Below, one piece after another: positions 15,151 to 20,782 of a DNA stretch of 22,557 nt. The translations under genes and the position numbers were made by a program. Under the pieces are notes generated by a model. The model made no database searches. It was not told where the DNA came from and was given only the letters and a program-made list of their open reading frames with translations. Each line of letters begins with the position of its first letter. The stretch's first letter is position 1. This DNA is from SVTX01 sp964567085 (GTDB taxonomy: Bacteria > Bacillota > Clostridia > Oscillospirales > CAG-272). The stretch lies in the NCBI GenBank assembly GCA_964567085.1, contig CAZMKU010000016.1, positions 1-22,557 of the forward strand, given 5' to 3'.

Positions 15151-15525
15151 TTAGTTATATAGTTTCTCTCTCAGAGAAGACTCTAAAATCATTATTGCAA
15201 GCTTAAATGCTGCGGCTTCACGATCACAAAAAATCTGTTTGCCCAAGCTGTCCTTAAATATGTAATTATTAATTTCGTTAATATCCTTGCCCTGCGAGGT
15301 ATAAAAAATCCCCGTGGAGGTAATTTTAACAACCGTCAACTCAGCTATAAATCTTATTTTGGTATGTTCACAATACTGTGGAAAATAAAGCTTATCACCC
15401 ACACGGCACGGCGGCTCTTCCGCTTTTTCTCGAAGTCTTCTGTAGCCGGCACCATATACTTTAAATGCATCGCTCTCAGATATGCCGACCGCCATTAAAT
15501 CATTTATGATAGTTTTTCTCTCCAT
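15151..15525 (-). CDS. Hypothetical early protein
   Basis: 124 residues with AGGAAGAGAATTT before the ATG. The first 35 residues look helical (TIINDLMAVGISESDAFKVYG). The middle is a beta-rich stretch with CRVGDKLYFPQYC and TKIRFIAELTVVKI, like a small barrel found in many phage hypothetical proteins. The end is helical (CDREAAAFKLAIMILESSLREK). Function unknown. Confidence 0.62.
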   Translation of the reverse strand: MERKTIINDLMAVGISESDAFKVYGAGYRRLREKAEEPPCRVGDKLYFPQYCEHTKIRFIAELTVVKITSTGIFYTSQGKDINEINNYIFKDSLGKQIFCDREAAAFKLAIMILESSLREKLYN

Positions 15526-15536
15526 AAATTCTCTTC

Positions 15537-15680
15537 CTATCTTCCATTTTCGTTACGTCCTTGGCCGCTAAAATCGAGATATCCCTCGGCAACACCCTCC
15601 TCGGCGATCGGGCCCTTGCACATAATTACGAACAACAAAATGTCCATAGTTTTCCCTAAAAATCTTTTGATTTTTTCCAT
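15537..15680 (-). CDS. Small conserved early protein
   Basis: 47 residues with GAAGGAGGAAAAGGTT before the ATG. The sequence has a basic start (MEKIKRFLGK), a hydrophobic middle (TMDILLFVIMCKGPI) and an acidic/Gly tail (AEEGVAEGYLDFSGQGR). I believe similar peptides are common in Clostridia prophages, but this is memory only. Function unknown. Confidence 0.62.
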   Translation of the reverse strand: MEKIKRFLGKTMDILLFVIMCKGPIAEEGVAEGYLDFSGQGRNENGR

Positions 15681-15742
15681 AACCTTTTCCTCCTTCGCAT
15701 ATAAGCGATAACTTTCTGTTCTTCTAAAATCAAAGCTAAAAA

Positions 15743-16063
15743 TTAAGTATTATATTTATATTTCAAGGTTCGTATCTTGCGTTCTTCTTCCCACGCCGCA
15801 AGCTGCGCGAGGATATCATCAACTGGGACCTTCACCCCGGTGAATTCCTCAAGCCAAGCAACACACTTGGAACGGGAAATTATAAACGTGCGCTTGCGAA
15901 GATCAATGAACACAGCAAACGGGAACACACCCTGCTCTATTCCGTCACGGATCGTTTCCGCGCTTGTCTTAATGCCGGCATAGCGGAATAATCCAGCCGC
16001 CTGCTCAGGCGTCAACGTCGAGCATTCCACCGCTCCGTCAACGCATTCGTAATCTGATAGCAT
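15743..16063 (-). CDS. Putative HTH DNA-binding early protein
   Basis: 106 residues, AGGAGGAAACAAAAA before the ATG. Residues about 16-75 (LTPEQAAGLFRYAGIKTSAE, DGIEQGVFPFAV, TFIISRSKCVAWLEEFTG) follow the plan of small winged HTH proteins of the excisionase/MerR-like type: a helix-turn-helix, a short hairpin, then a helix. It may bind DNA as a regulator or recombination directionality factor. It lies far from the integrase, which makes a regulator at least as likely. Confidence 0.6.
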   Translation of the reverse strand: MLSDYECVDGAVECSTLTPEQAAGLFRYAGIKTSAETIRDGIEQGVFPFAVFIDLRKRTFIISRSKCVAWLEEFTGVKVPVDDILAQLAAWEEERKIRTLKYKYNT

Positions 16064-16080
16064 TTTTTGTTTCCTCCTAC

Positions 16081-16109
16081 TTGATTTTTGAAAATTTATG
16101 TGTTATAAT
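16081..16109 (+). promoter_or_regulatory. + strand sigma-A-type promoter for small RNA
   Basis: TTGATT at 16081-16086 and TATAAT at 16104-16109 with a 17-base spacer: one mismatch to consensus in the -35 box. It points right, against the early operon, and start of transcription would be near 16116. Confidence 0.75.
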
Positions 16110-16115
16110 AGGAGC

Positions 16116-16186
16116 GACATATTCGACGCGAGATGAATATATCCCCCCCGACCGCTCCGTGCGCCAACACGGACGGTCTTTTTTTT
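16116..16186 (+). ncRNA. Candidate phage small RNA, about 71 nt, C-rich
   Basis: A near-consensus promoter is followed about 70 bases later by a strong intrinsic terminator, with no credible gene between. The predicted RNA has a first hairpin (ATATTC 16119-16124 with GAATAT 16135-16140), an unpaired ATCCCCCCC run (16141-16149), then the terminator hairpin. A single-stranded UCCC-type run is the usual targeting element of Gram-positive small RNAs, which bind ribosome sites (established for that class). It lies antisense to the leader between the HTH gene at 16185-16571 and the gene at 15743-16063. Function is inferred. Confidence 0.65.
16150..16186 (+). terminator. Intrinsic terminator of the small RNA
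   Basis: GACCG-C-TCCGTG pairs with CACGGA-CGGTC (11 base pairs, one bulged C, six-base loop) and is followed by eight T. It runs into the stop codon of the minus-strand HTH gene. On the minus strand it has no T run, so it acts rightward. Confidence 0.82.
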
Positions 16187-16571
16187 ATTTCTCTTTTTTG
16201 AGCCGCTCCGCTCTGATGCACTTAATAGCAACGTCAAAAGCCGCTATCCGCTCCCTGAATTCTCTCTCGTGCTCTCTGTCCCGGTAAAAAAGCACCATAG
16301 AGAACCTCATATCGGAAAGAAGCCGCTCTGCCGCCTTTAACTCTTCTTTGCGATTTTTATACTCATACGATAACGGACAATCAAAATCCGGGAAAAGCTT
16401 GCCTGCAGGGGTTTTCAAAGCTTTTACAAGTGCGGCGATCGTATCTCCGTCGGGAGTTGCCTTGTCGTTTTCAATCATAGCCAGTGCCGTACGAGATATT
16501 CCTGTCATCTCTGCAAGCTCGCCCTGTGTCAAGTTCTTTTCAAACCTTAAAACCTTAAGTCTGTTTTTCAT
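16185..16571 (-). CDS. XRE-family HTH regulator with helical C-terminus
   Basis: The ATG at 16571 follows GGAGGCAAA and gives 128 residues. Residues 1-55 are an XRE/Cro-CI helix-turn-helix (MKNRLKVLRFEKNLTQGELA, MTGISRTALAMIENDKATPD, IAALVKAL). Then comes TPAGKLFPDFDCP and a helical C-terminus with MRFSMVLFYRDR and AFDVAIKCIRAERLK. The gene at 17979-18386 has the same plan (TPVGVLFPAFEVP, AIDCVRSFR), so they are paralogues. Third regulator gene of the early operon; its end meets the terminator of the convergent small RNA. Probably a Cro-like or early regulator. Confidence 0.8.
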   Translation of the reverse strand: MKNRLKVLRFEKNLTQGELAEMTGISRTALAMIENDKATPDGDTIAALVKALKTPAGKLFPDFDCPLSYEYKNRKEELKAAERLLSDMRFSMVLFYRDREHEREFRERIAAFDVAIKCIRAERLKKEK

Positions 16572-16599
16572 TTTGCCTCCATTTGCTTTTTGAGAGATC

Positions 16600-16791
16600 T
16601 TAATCTCCAAAAAATATGTATTCTATGTTTGCATCAGGAAAACGCTCCTTTAAGCGCTTCATAAACGCTGCAGAAGCGCCGGCTCTTCCGCCCTCTACCT
16701 TTTCGTACATTGAAAGCGAAATATTAAGCTCCTTGGCCATCTTATCCTGCGATAACCCTTTTTCTTTTCGAAATTCTTTTAATCTTTTCAT
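16600..16791 (-). CDS. Cro-like small HTH protein
   Basis: 63 residues with AGGAGTAACAA before the ATG. Almost the whole protein is an XRE helix-turn-helix (LKEFRKEKGLSQDKMAKELN, SLSMYEKVEGGR) ending in FPDANIEYIFF. Proteins of this size in the early operon of Gram-positive phages are Cro-like repressors that favour lytic growth. Second gene from the leftward promoter. Confidence 0.8.
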   Translation of the reverse strand: MKRLKEFRKEKGLSQDKMAKELNISLSMYEKVEGGRAGASAAFMKRLKERFPDANIEYIFFGD

Positions 16792-16794
16792 TTG

Positions 16795-17034
16795 TTACTC
16801 CTTCCTCACGTAAAAGCTCTCATATCTGTCAAGCACCTTTTCTGCGCAATCAAGCACCTTACGCGGACGATCACCTGCACAACGTGTGCCCGATAAAATT
16901 TGAGACAAGGTCGACTGATCAATACCTATGTTATGTTCTATGGATAACCTGAGCATAAGCCACTGAGAGCTAAGTCTATGTTTTGTCATTCGCGCTTTAA
17001 TTTTTGTTGCCTTCTCGATAGATGAAGAATCCAT
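16795..17034 (-). CDS. First early gene, HTH-like regulator
   Basis: The ATG at 17034 follows AGGAGGTAATTTA and gives 79 residues; a longer frame to 17058 exists but includes this ribosome site. The middle (HRLSSQWLMLRLSIEHNIGI, DQSTLSQILSGTR) looks like an XRE-type helix-turn-helix with a longer second turn, and the C-terminus is basic. As the first gene after the leftward promoter it is a candidate Cro or early activator. The three HTH genes in a row make it hard to say which is the true Cro. Confidence 0.72.
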   Translation of the reverse strand: MDSSSIEKATKIKARMTKHRLSSQWLMLRLSIEHNIGIDQSTLSQILSGTRCAGDRPRKVLDCAEKVLDRYESFYVRKE

Positions 17035-17065
17035 TAAATTACCTCCTATAATTTTCATTGACTTG

Positions 17066-17094
17066 TTGACAACTTTTTTCGACTATGTTATAAT
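17066..17094 (+). promoter_or_regulatory. Consensus + strand promoter of the lysogeny module
   Basis: TTGACA at 17066-17071 and TATAAT at 17089-17094, spacer 17: a perfect sigma-A consensus. Transcription would begin near 17101 and run through the opposing leftward promoter toward the gene at 17265. A TATAAT-perfect promoter here suggests it must be actively restrained or is the main lysogenic promoter. Confidence 0.85.
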
Positions 17095-17122
17095 TTATTT
17101 GCAATATTTAATTTGCATTTTC

Positions 17123-17151
17123 ATTATATCTAACTTTTCTACCTTTGTCAA
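17123..17151 (-). promoter_or_regulatory. Consensus leftward early promoter with operator in spacer
   Basis: On the minus strand TTGACA (TGTCAA 17146-17151) and TATAAT (ATTATA 17123-17128) are 17 bases apart. Start near 17116, leader of about 80 bases to the gene at 17034. The spacer consists of two direct boxes, TCTAACTTT (17129-17137) and TCTACCTTTG (17138-17147), likely repressor sites. The same arrangement recurs at 18415-18443. Confidence 0.85.
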
Positions 17152-17169
17152 GACAATTTTGGTGATTTT

Positions 17170-17209
17170 TCTAACTTTGTGAGAATGTACAAAATCAGCG
17201 CAAGTTAGA
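17170..17209. promoter_or_regulatory. Inverted TCTAACTT boxes in the switch region
   Basis: TCTAACTT at 17170-17177 and its inverse AAGTTAGA at 17202-17209 are perfect arms 24 bases apart, in the leader of the + strand module. The boxes match those in the two minus-strand promoters, so they are probably further operators for the same repressor. Farther on, ACTCG-CC and GG-CGAGT (17233-17252) form a hairpin touching the ribosome site of the next gene. Confidence 0.6.
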
Positions 17210-17264
17210 TTGGTAAAATTTAACAAAAAAATACTCGACCAAGAGGCCGAGTGGGAGGAAATAT

Positions 17265-18038
17265 ATGAATAACAATTTAACCGGGCTTTTCCAGCTCTGT
17301 CCGAATCTCTTTACCCCGGAAGACGCTGCTCGTTCGATGAATATTCCACTTTCAAAAATTATCGAATACAAAAACAATCCACAATTGCCTATTCCGAACA
17401 GCGAAGCAGCCGCTTTTGCCGAATATTTTTCTGTTAACTCTGATCTGAAAGTTGACCCAAAGCTTGTTCAAGGATATCCGTTTCGGCGCAAGATTGAAAT
17501 TCATAACCTTAGCAATGACAAAAAACAAGATATCTGTAGAGAGTCAGGTTCTTTACGCGAAGTATTGATATATAAATATTGCGAGGGGTACTACGAAAAT
17601 ACCGATACTTATTTCAAAAAAAACACAGGATTTATCGCACAAAGCTTCGATTTTTCTAAAAAAAATATTCGCAATATTTTTAACTCCTTCAAACTTGCCA
17701 TAGCTGACGCAGGATATACGCCAATTGCCGCTAACGAAATTGTTTCTAATAACTACATCACATCTGACATTTTTGACGCGATAGACAATTGCGATTTTTT
17801 AGTTATGGACACCACCTTTGAAAATCACGGAGCATATTTTGAAGCGGGCTACGCCAAAGGGATTGGAAAGCCTCTCATCATTTGTTGCAAAAAATCGGTG
17901 TTTGATAAACGCAAAGATCATTTCGACATCAATCAAATTAGGCACGTTCTTTGGTCTTCGCCCGAAGAACTTACAAAATTACTCACGGACAGAATTTTGC
18001 AAACTGTTGTTACAGGGATTGATCCCACATCGAAATGA
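17265..18038 (+). CDS. HTH-like and nucleoside deoxyribosyltransferase-like fusion protein
   Basis: 257 residues, GGGAGGAAATAT before the ATG. Residues about 15-65 (FTPEDAARSMNIPLSKIIEY, EAAAFAEYF) look like a helix-turn-helix or helical regulatory part. Residues about 121-247 look like a nucleoside 2-deoxyribosyltransferase / TIR-related Rossmann domain: first strand FIAQSFD, then DIFDAIDNCDFLVMDTT, then the signature HGAYFEAGYAKGIGKPLIIC with Glu193 as candidate catalytic residue, and HFDINQIRHVLW. Such domains bind or cleave nucleosides or NAD-like molecules; many sit in defence systems. It is the first gene of the + strand lysogeny module, beside the switch. Its 3' end overlaps the opposing HTH gene by 60 bases. 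Role in nucleotide sensing or in prophage-encoded immunity is inference. Confidence 0.7.
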   Translation: MNNNLTGLFQLCPNLFTPEDAARSMNIPLSKIIEYKNNPQLPIPNSEAAAFAEYFSVNSDLKVDPKLVQGYPFRRKIEIHNLSNDKKQDICRESGSLREVLIYKYCEGYYENTDTYFKKNTGFIAQSFDFSKKNIRNIFNSFKLAIADAGYTPIAANEIVSNNYITSDIFDAIDNCDFLVMDTTFENHGAYFEAGYAKGIGKPLIICCKKSVFDKRKDHFDINQIRHVLWSSPEELTKLLTDRILQTVVTGIDPTSK

Positions 18039-18386
18039 CCGCACACAATCAATGGCAATACACAACGCTTCAACTTCCGCATAGTACTCGGGATTTTTTT
18101 CAAGATTATTGTATGTGAATACAAGGTTATGTAGCATTCTATCAAGCGTTTCGCTAACTACACGCAAGCTAATTCGAGAAGGCGATGGCACTTCGAATGC
18201 AGGGAACAGCACGCCAACAGGAGTGCTAAGTTCATGAACGAGTTTAATAATTGTTTCGATGTCGGGATCCTTATCCCCTCGCTCAATGGCGAATAATTCA
18301 AGGTCATCATTTAAACCAATTCGACGAGCAAGATCAAAGGGATCTATCCCCTTGTCGCATCGATATAGCTTAATAAAATTTTCCAT
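17979..18386 (-). CDS. XRE-family HTH regulator embedded in the lysogeny module
   Basis: The ATG at 18386 follows GGAGGTAAAG and gives 135 residues. The N-terminus is a helix-turn-helix (IDPFDLARRIGLNDDLELFA, IERGDKDPDIETIIKLVHEL). Then TPVGVLFPAFEVP and a helical part with MLHNLVFTYNN and EALCIAIDCVRSFR, the same plan as the protein at 16185-16571. It is the only minus-strand gene between 17265 and 21922 and has its own consensus promoter at 18415-18443. Its 3' end overlaps the end of the + strand gene at 17265-18038 for 60 bases, and leftward transcription would be antisense to that gene. Possible antirepressor or Cro paralogue. Confidence 0.78.
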   Translation of the reverse strand: MENFIKLYRCDKGIDPFDLARRIGLNDDLELFAIERGDKDPDIETIIKLVHELSTPVGVLFPAFEVPSPSRISLRVVSETLDRMLHNLVFTYNNLEKNPEYYAEVEALCIAIDCVRSFRCGINPCNNSLQNSVRE

Positions 18387-18414
18387 CTTTACCTCCAATT
18401 TTTTCTATGAATCC

Positions 18415-18443
18415 ATTATATCTAATTTTTCTAACTTTGTCAA
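18415..18443 (-). promoter_or_regulatory. Second consensus leftward promoter with operator
   Basis: TTGACA (TGTCAA 18438-18443) and TATAAT (ATTATA 18415-18420) on the minus strand, spacer 17, with two boxes in the spacer (TCTAATTTT 18421-18429 and TCTAACTTTG 18430-18439). It matches the early promoter at 17123-17151 at nearly every base. It drives the HTH gene at 17979-18386. It is also 20-45 bases before the repressor gene, so bound repressor may affect its own expression. Confidence 0.85.
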
Positions 18444-18461
18444 TACCGAAAGGAGTTTTTT

Positions 18462-18986
18462 ATGTTTTGGGAAAAATTTGTACAGCTTTGCATTAAAGTA
18501 GGAAAGTCTCCAAACAAGGTTTGCGCCGAAATAGGCTATTCCACTGCAATTTCAACAAAATGGAAAAACGGTGCCGTGCCCAGAGATACGACCCTCAAAA
18601 AAATCGCGGATTATTTTGGTATCGCGGTTGAATATTTTAAAGAAGACGGACCCGCTCAAAAAGTTTCCGAATCTGAGGTGTCTCTGACGCCCATTGAAAA
18701 GATGGTAATCATTGCATATCGCAACAACCCTGAAATGCAAAAAGCGGTAAATATGCTTTTAGGAATACCGACAGAACCAAGCTCAACTAATGATATCGCT
18801 GATGCTGTGTCGGATACAGGAAACAATTCCGAAAAATGGAGGGAATTTCTCAACAATGCAAACGATCCTCGCCAAACAGACAAAACGTCTGACTTTTACC
18901 GTGCAGCTCGTTCAACAAGCTACTCCTCAAATGATTTAGAACCTACAAATGAAGAGGACGAGGATGACACCTTCCATTCCATTTAA
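18462..18986 (+). CDS. CI/ImmR-like phage repressor
   Basis: 174 residues, GAAAGGAGTTTTTT before the ATG. Residues about 12-60 form an XRE helix-turn-helix (KSPNKVCAEIGYSTAISTKW, VPRDTTLKKIADYFGIAVEY). The rest is polar and acidic with no LexA-like peptidase Ser/Lys pair visible, ending EEDEDDTFHSI. It is followed by an ImmA-type protease gene, the standard arrangement in which the protease, not self-cleavage, inactivates the repressor. It probably binds the TCTAACTTT boxes. I see no clear + promoter directly before it; it may be read from 17066-17094. Confidence 0.85.
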   Translation: MFWEKFVQLCIKVGKSPNKVCAEIGYSTAISTKWKNGAVPRDTTLKKIADYFGIAVEYFKEDGPAQKVSESEVSLTPIEKMVIIAYRNNPEMQKAVNMLLGIPTEPSSTNDIADAVSDTGNNSEKWREFLNNANDPRQTDKTSDFYRAARSTSYSSNDLEPTNEEDEDDTFHSI

Positions 18987-19018
18987 TGCTTAGGCACTTA
19001 GATTTTTTTCTAAATTAA

Positions 19019-19636
19019 ATGCTGTATGGAGCTTACAAAAACGCCCGAAACTCCGCTTGGTTATGTTTACTCGATTTTGAAATTGATAAGCTTCCCGTCG
19101 ATGTTTTCAAAATAGCCCGGGCAGCCGGAATAACGGTCATTAAGAACTCGCTTATTCATGACTTGGGCCCCCATGAAAGCGGGTGCGCATACTATATCCA
19201 TAAACAATGGTATATCATTTATGACGACACAAATTCGATTGAGAGAGTTCGATTTACAATAGCGCATGAGCTCGGGCACATTTTTTTAGGCCATAGATTA
19301 AGACGCGGCCGATCTGCAGGGGCCAAAGAGTTCAATCCTAAGCCTCTCACCGAACGCGAAGCGGATATCTTTGCATCTCGACTTCTCTGCCCCGCATGCG
19401 TTCTTTATGGCCTGAATCTACACACCTGCGAGGAAATCTCTCAAGCATGTCATGTGTCCCATACTGCGGCCAGGATCCGCTCCGAACGAATGGAGCTGCT
19501 ATATGAACGGGACAAATTTCTAACGAATCCGATCGAACGTGAAGTTTATAAGAACTTCGAAAATTTTATCGCAACCTACAACCCACAAACAACCACTACT
19601 CATAAAAATAACGCCCTCTTATCGAGGACGATTTAA
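19019..19636 (+). CDS. ImmA/IrrE-type metalloprotease
   Basis: 205 residues. The zinc protease motif HELGH is at 83-87 within FTIAHELGHIFLGH, and the third ligand is expected in EREADIFASRLL (about 112-123). ImmA proteins cut the phage repressor on DNA damage or cell signals and so start induction (established for ICEBs1 ImmA/ImmR). The N-terminal 70 residues are the usual domain before the motif. The start codon has almost no ribosome site (A/T-rich TTTCTAAATTAA upstream), so expression may be low or the true start may differ. The C-terminal 25 residues are polar and Thr/Asn-rich. Confidence 0.87.
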   Translation: MLYGAYKNARNSAWLCLLDFEIDKLPVDVFKIARAAGITVIKNSLIHDLGPHESGCAYYIHKQWYIIYDDTNSIERVRFTIAHELGHIFLGHRLRRGRSAGAKEFNPKPLTEREADIFASRLLCPACVLYGLNLHTCEEISQACHVSHTAARIRSERMELLYERDKFLTNPIEREVYKNFENFIATYNPQTTTTHKNNALLSRTI

Positions 19637-19667
19637 CAACTAAAAAACACTTTATTCGGAGGAAAAT

Positions 19668-20201
19668 ATGAATTATATTTCTTGTTCTATCTGGGGCCCC
19701 ATTATGTCTATTTTTGCCACCATCGGAATTGGCGGTATTATTTACTATATCATTTTCCTTCATTCAAGCTTGACTGATACTAAAGCGGCATACGAGCGTC
19801 TTGAATATGAAAAAAGCAAGCTTGAAGAAGATCTCAAACGTTCTCATAGAGAAAGCAACGAATTGCAAAAACGACTTATTGCCGAGCGCGAGAACATGAT
19901 CTTCGAATACGTCCTTCCCTACTGTAAAGGAAACCGCCCCGAAACAATTGCACGCCTTTGTGTCAAGCATAGGGACTATGTCGGACGAGCCTTGACCAAA
20001 CCCGAAGAGCTCTTCAAGTATAAACCCCAATACATCATTAAAATTGCAAAAGCGGCTGAACAGGGGCTCCTTGATTATTACATCAACGACGACATGCTTG
20101 GAGAGAGCTTTTATCGAATAGACGCCAACGGAGAACGCGTTTACCTTACAAGTGAAGAAGTCGATAAAATGATCGAAAAGGATTATTCATTTTTCTTATA
20201 A
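19668..20201 (+). CDS. Membrane-anchored coiled-coil protein
   Basis: 177 residues, CGGAGGAAAAT before the ATG. One membrane segment at about residues 9-31 (GPIMSIFATIGIGGIIYYII), followed by a coiled coil (AYERLEYEKSKLEEDLKRSH, about 40-75) and a C-terminal globular part with NRPETIARLCVKHRDY and GESFYRIDANGERVYLTSEE. Not a known phage core gene. Position between the protease and the integrase is typical for lysogenic conversion or superinfection-exclusion genes, so exclusion at the membrane is a reasonable guess. Confidence 0.65.
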   Translation: MNYISCSIWGPIMSIFATIGIGGIIYYIIFLHSSLTDTKAAYERLEYEKSKLEEDLKRSHRESNELQKRLIAERENMIFEYVLPYCKGNRPETIARLCVKHRDYVGRALTKPEELFKYKPQYIIKIAKAAEQGLLDYYINDDMLGESFYRIDANGERVYLTSEEVDKMIEKDYSFFL

Positions 20202-20271
20202 TTAGAAACAACGGCCCACATTTTTAATAACACCGATTTGTAAAAAACACAAAAATCTAAGGAGAAAAATC

Positions 20272-20748
20272 ATGAAAAAAATAATTTGTCTACTTCTTTG
20301 CGCTATAATTTGCCTATGCTGCGTTTCTTGCGAAAAAAAGATAAGCACAGACAATATGGACGACTACGTTTTTATAGAAATAAGCTTCGGCGAGATTACT
20401 CACGAATTCAACACAACGAAATTAACCGATGAAACCTACTATATAACATGCGCTGCAACTATTATCGTAAAGCCCCGTGCAGATTACTCATTTGAGAACG
20501 CGTCAATCAATTTAAAATTAGAAATCCCCGCTCCATGGAAAATAGCTCACGTTGCGTCCCAAATGGAAAAATTTTCGCCCGATTCTTTCCCTTCTTGGCA
20601 AGGCACTATAAATCTTGATAAGAACGGCTACGGTGAAAAGACGATATTCTTATACTGCTATTGTGATTATTTTGAGGGCGTACACCCTGCAAAATATAAG
20701 ATAGAACAAGAGATCACATCCGTTTCGGGAACGTTGAAAAAGAATTAA
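20272..20748 (+). CDS. Prophage-encoded lipoprotein
   Basis: 158 residues, CTAAGGAGAAAAATC before the ATG. A classic lipoprotein signal: MKKIICLLLCAIICLCCVSC, with the lipobox Val-Ser-Cys at residues 18-20, giving a mature protein that starts at Cys20. The rest is a small beta-rich domain (YVFIEISFGEI, YYITCAATIIVKP, NLKLEIPAPWKIA). Lipoproteins between repressor and integrase are known in streptococcal phages, for example Ltp of TP-J34, which blocks injection of related phage DNA. No sequence similarity to Ltp is claimed; the role is inferred from position and topology. Confidence 0.72.
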   Translation: MKKIICLLLCAIICLCCVSCEKKISTDNMDDYVFIEISFGEITHEFNTTKLTDETYYITCAATIIVKPRADYSFENASINLKLEIPAPWKIAHVASQMEKFSPDSFPSWQGTINLDKNGYGEKTIFLYCYCDYFEGVHPAKYKIEQEITSVSGTLKKN

Positions 20749-20782
20749 CCTCTCCGCCCCAACCTTACGAAAGGAGCTCAAT

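Noticed and set aside
16081..16287. Plus-strand frame with possible ATG at 16134 in the small RNA
   Set aside because: No ribosome site before it, and the terminator at 16150-16186 would end the mRNA after about 15 codons.
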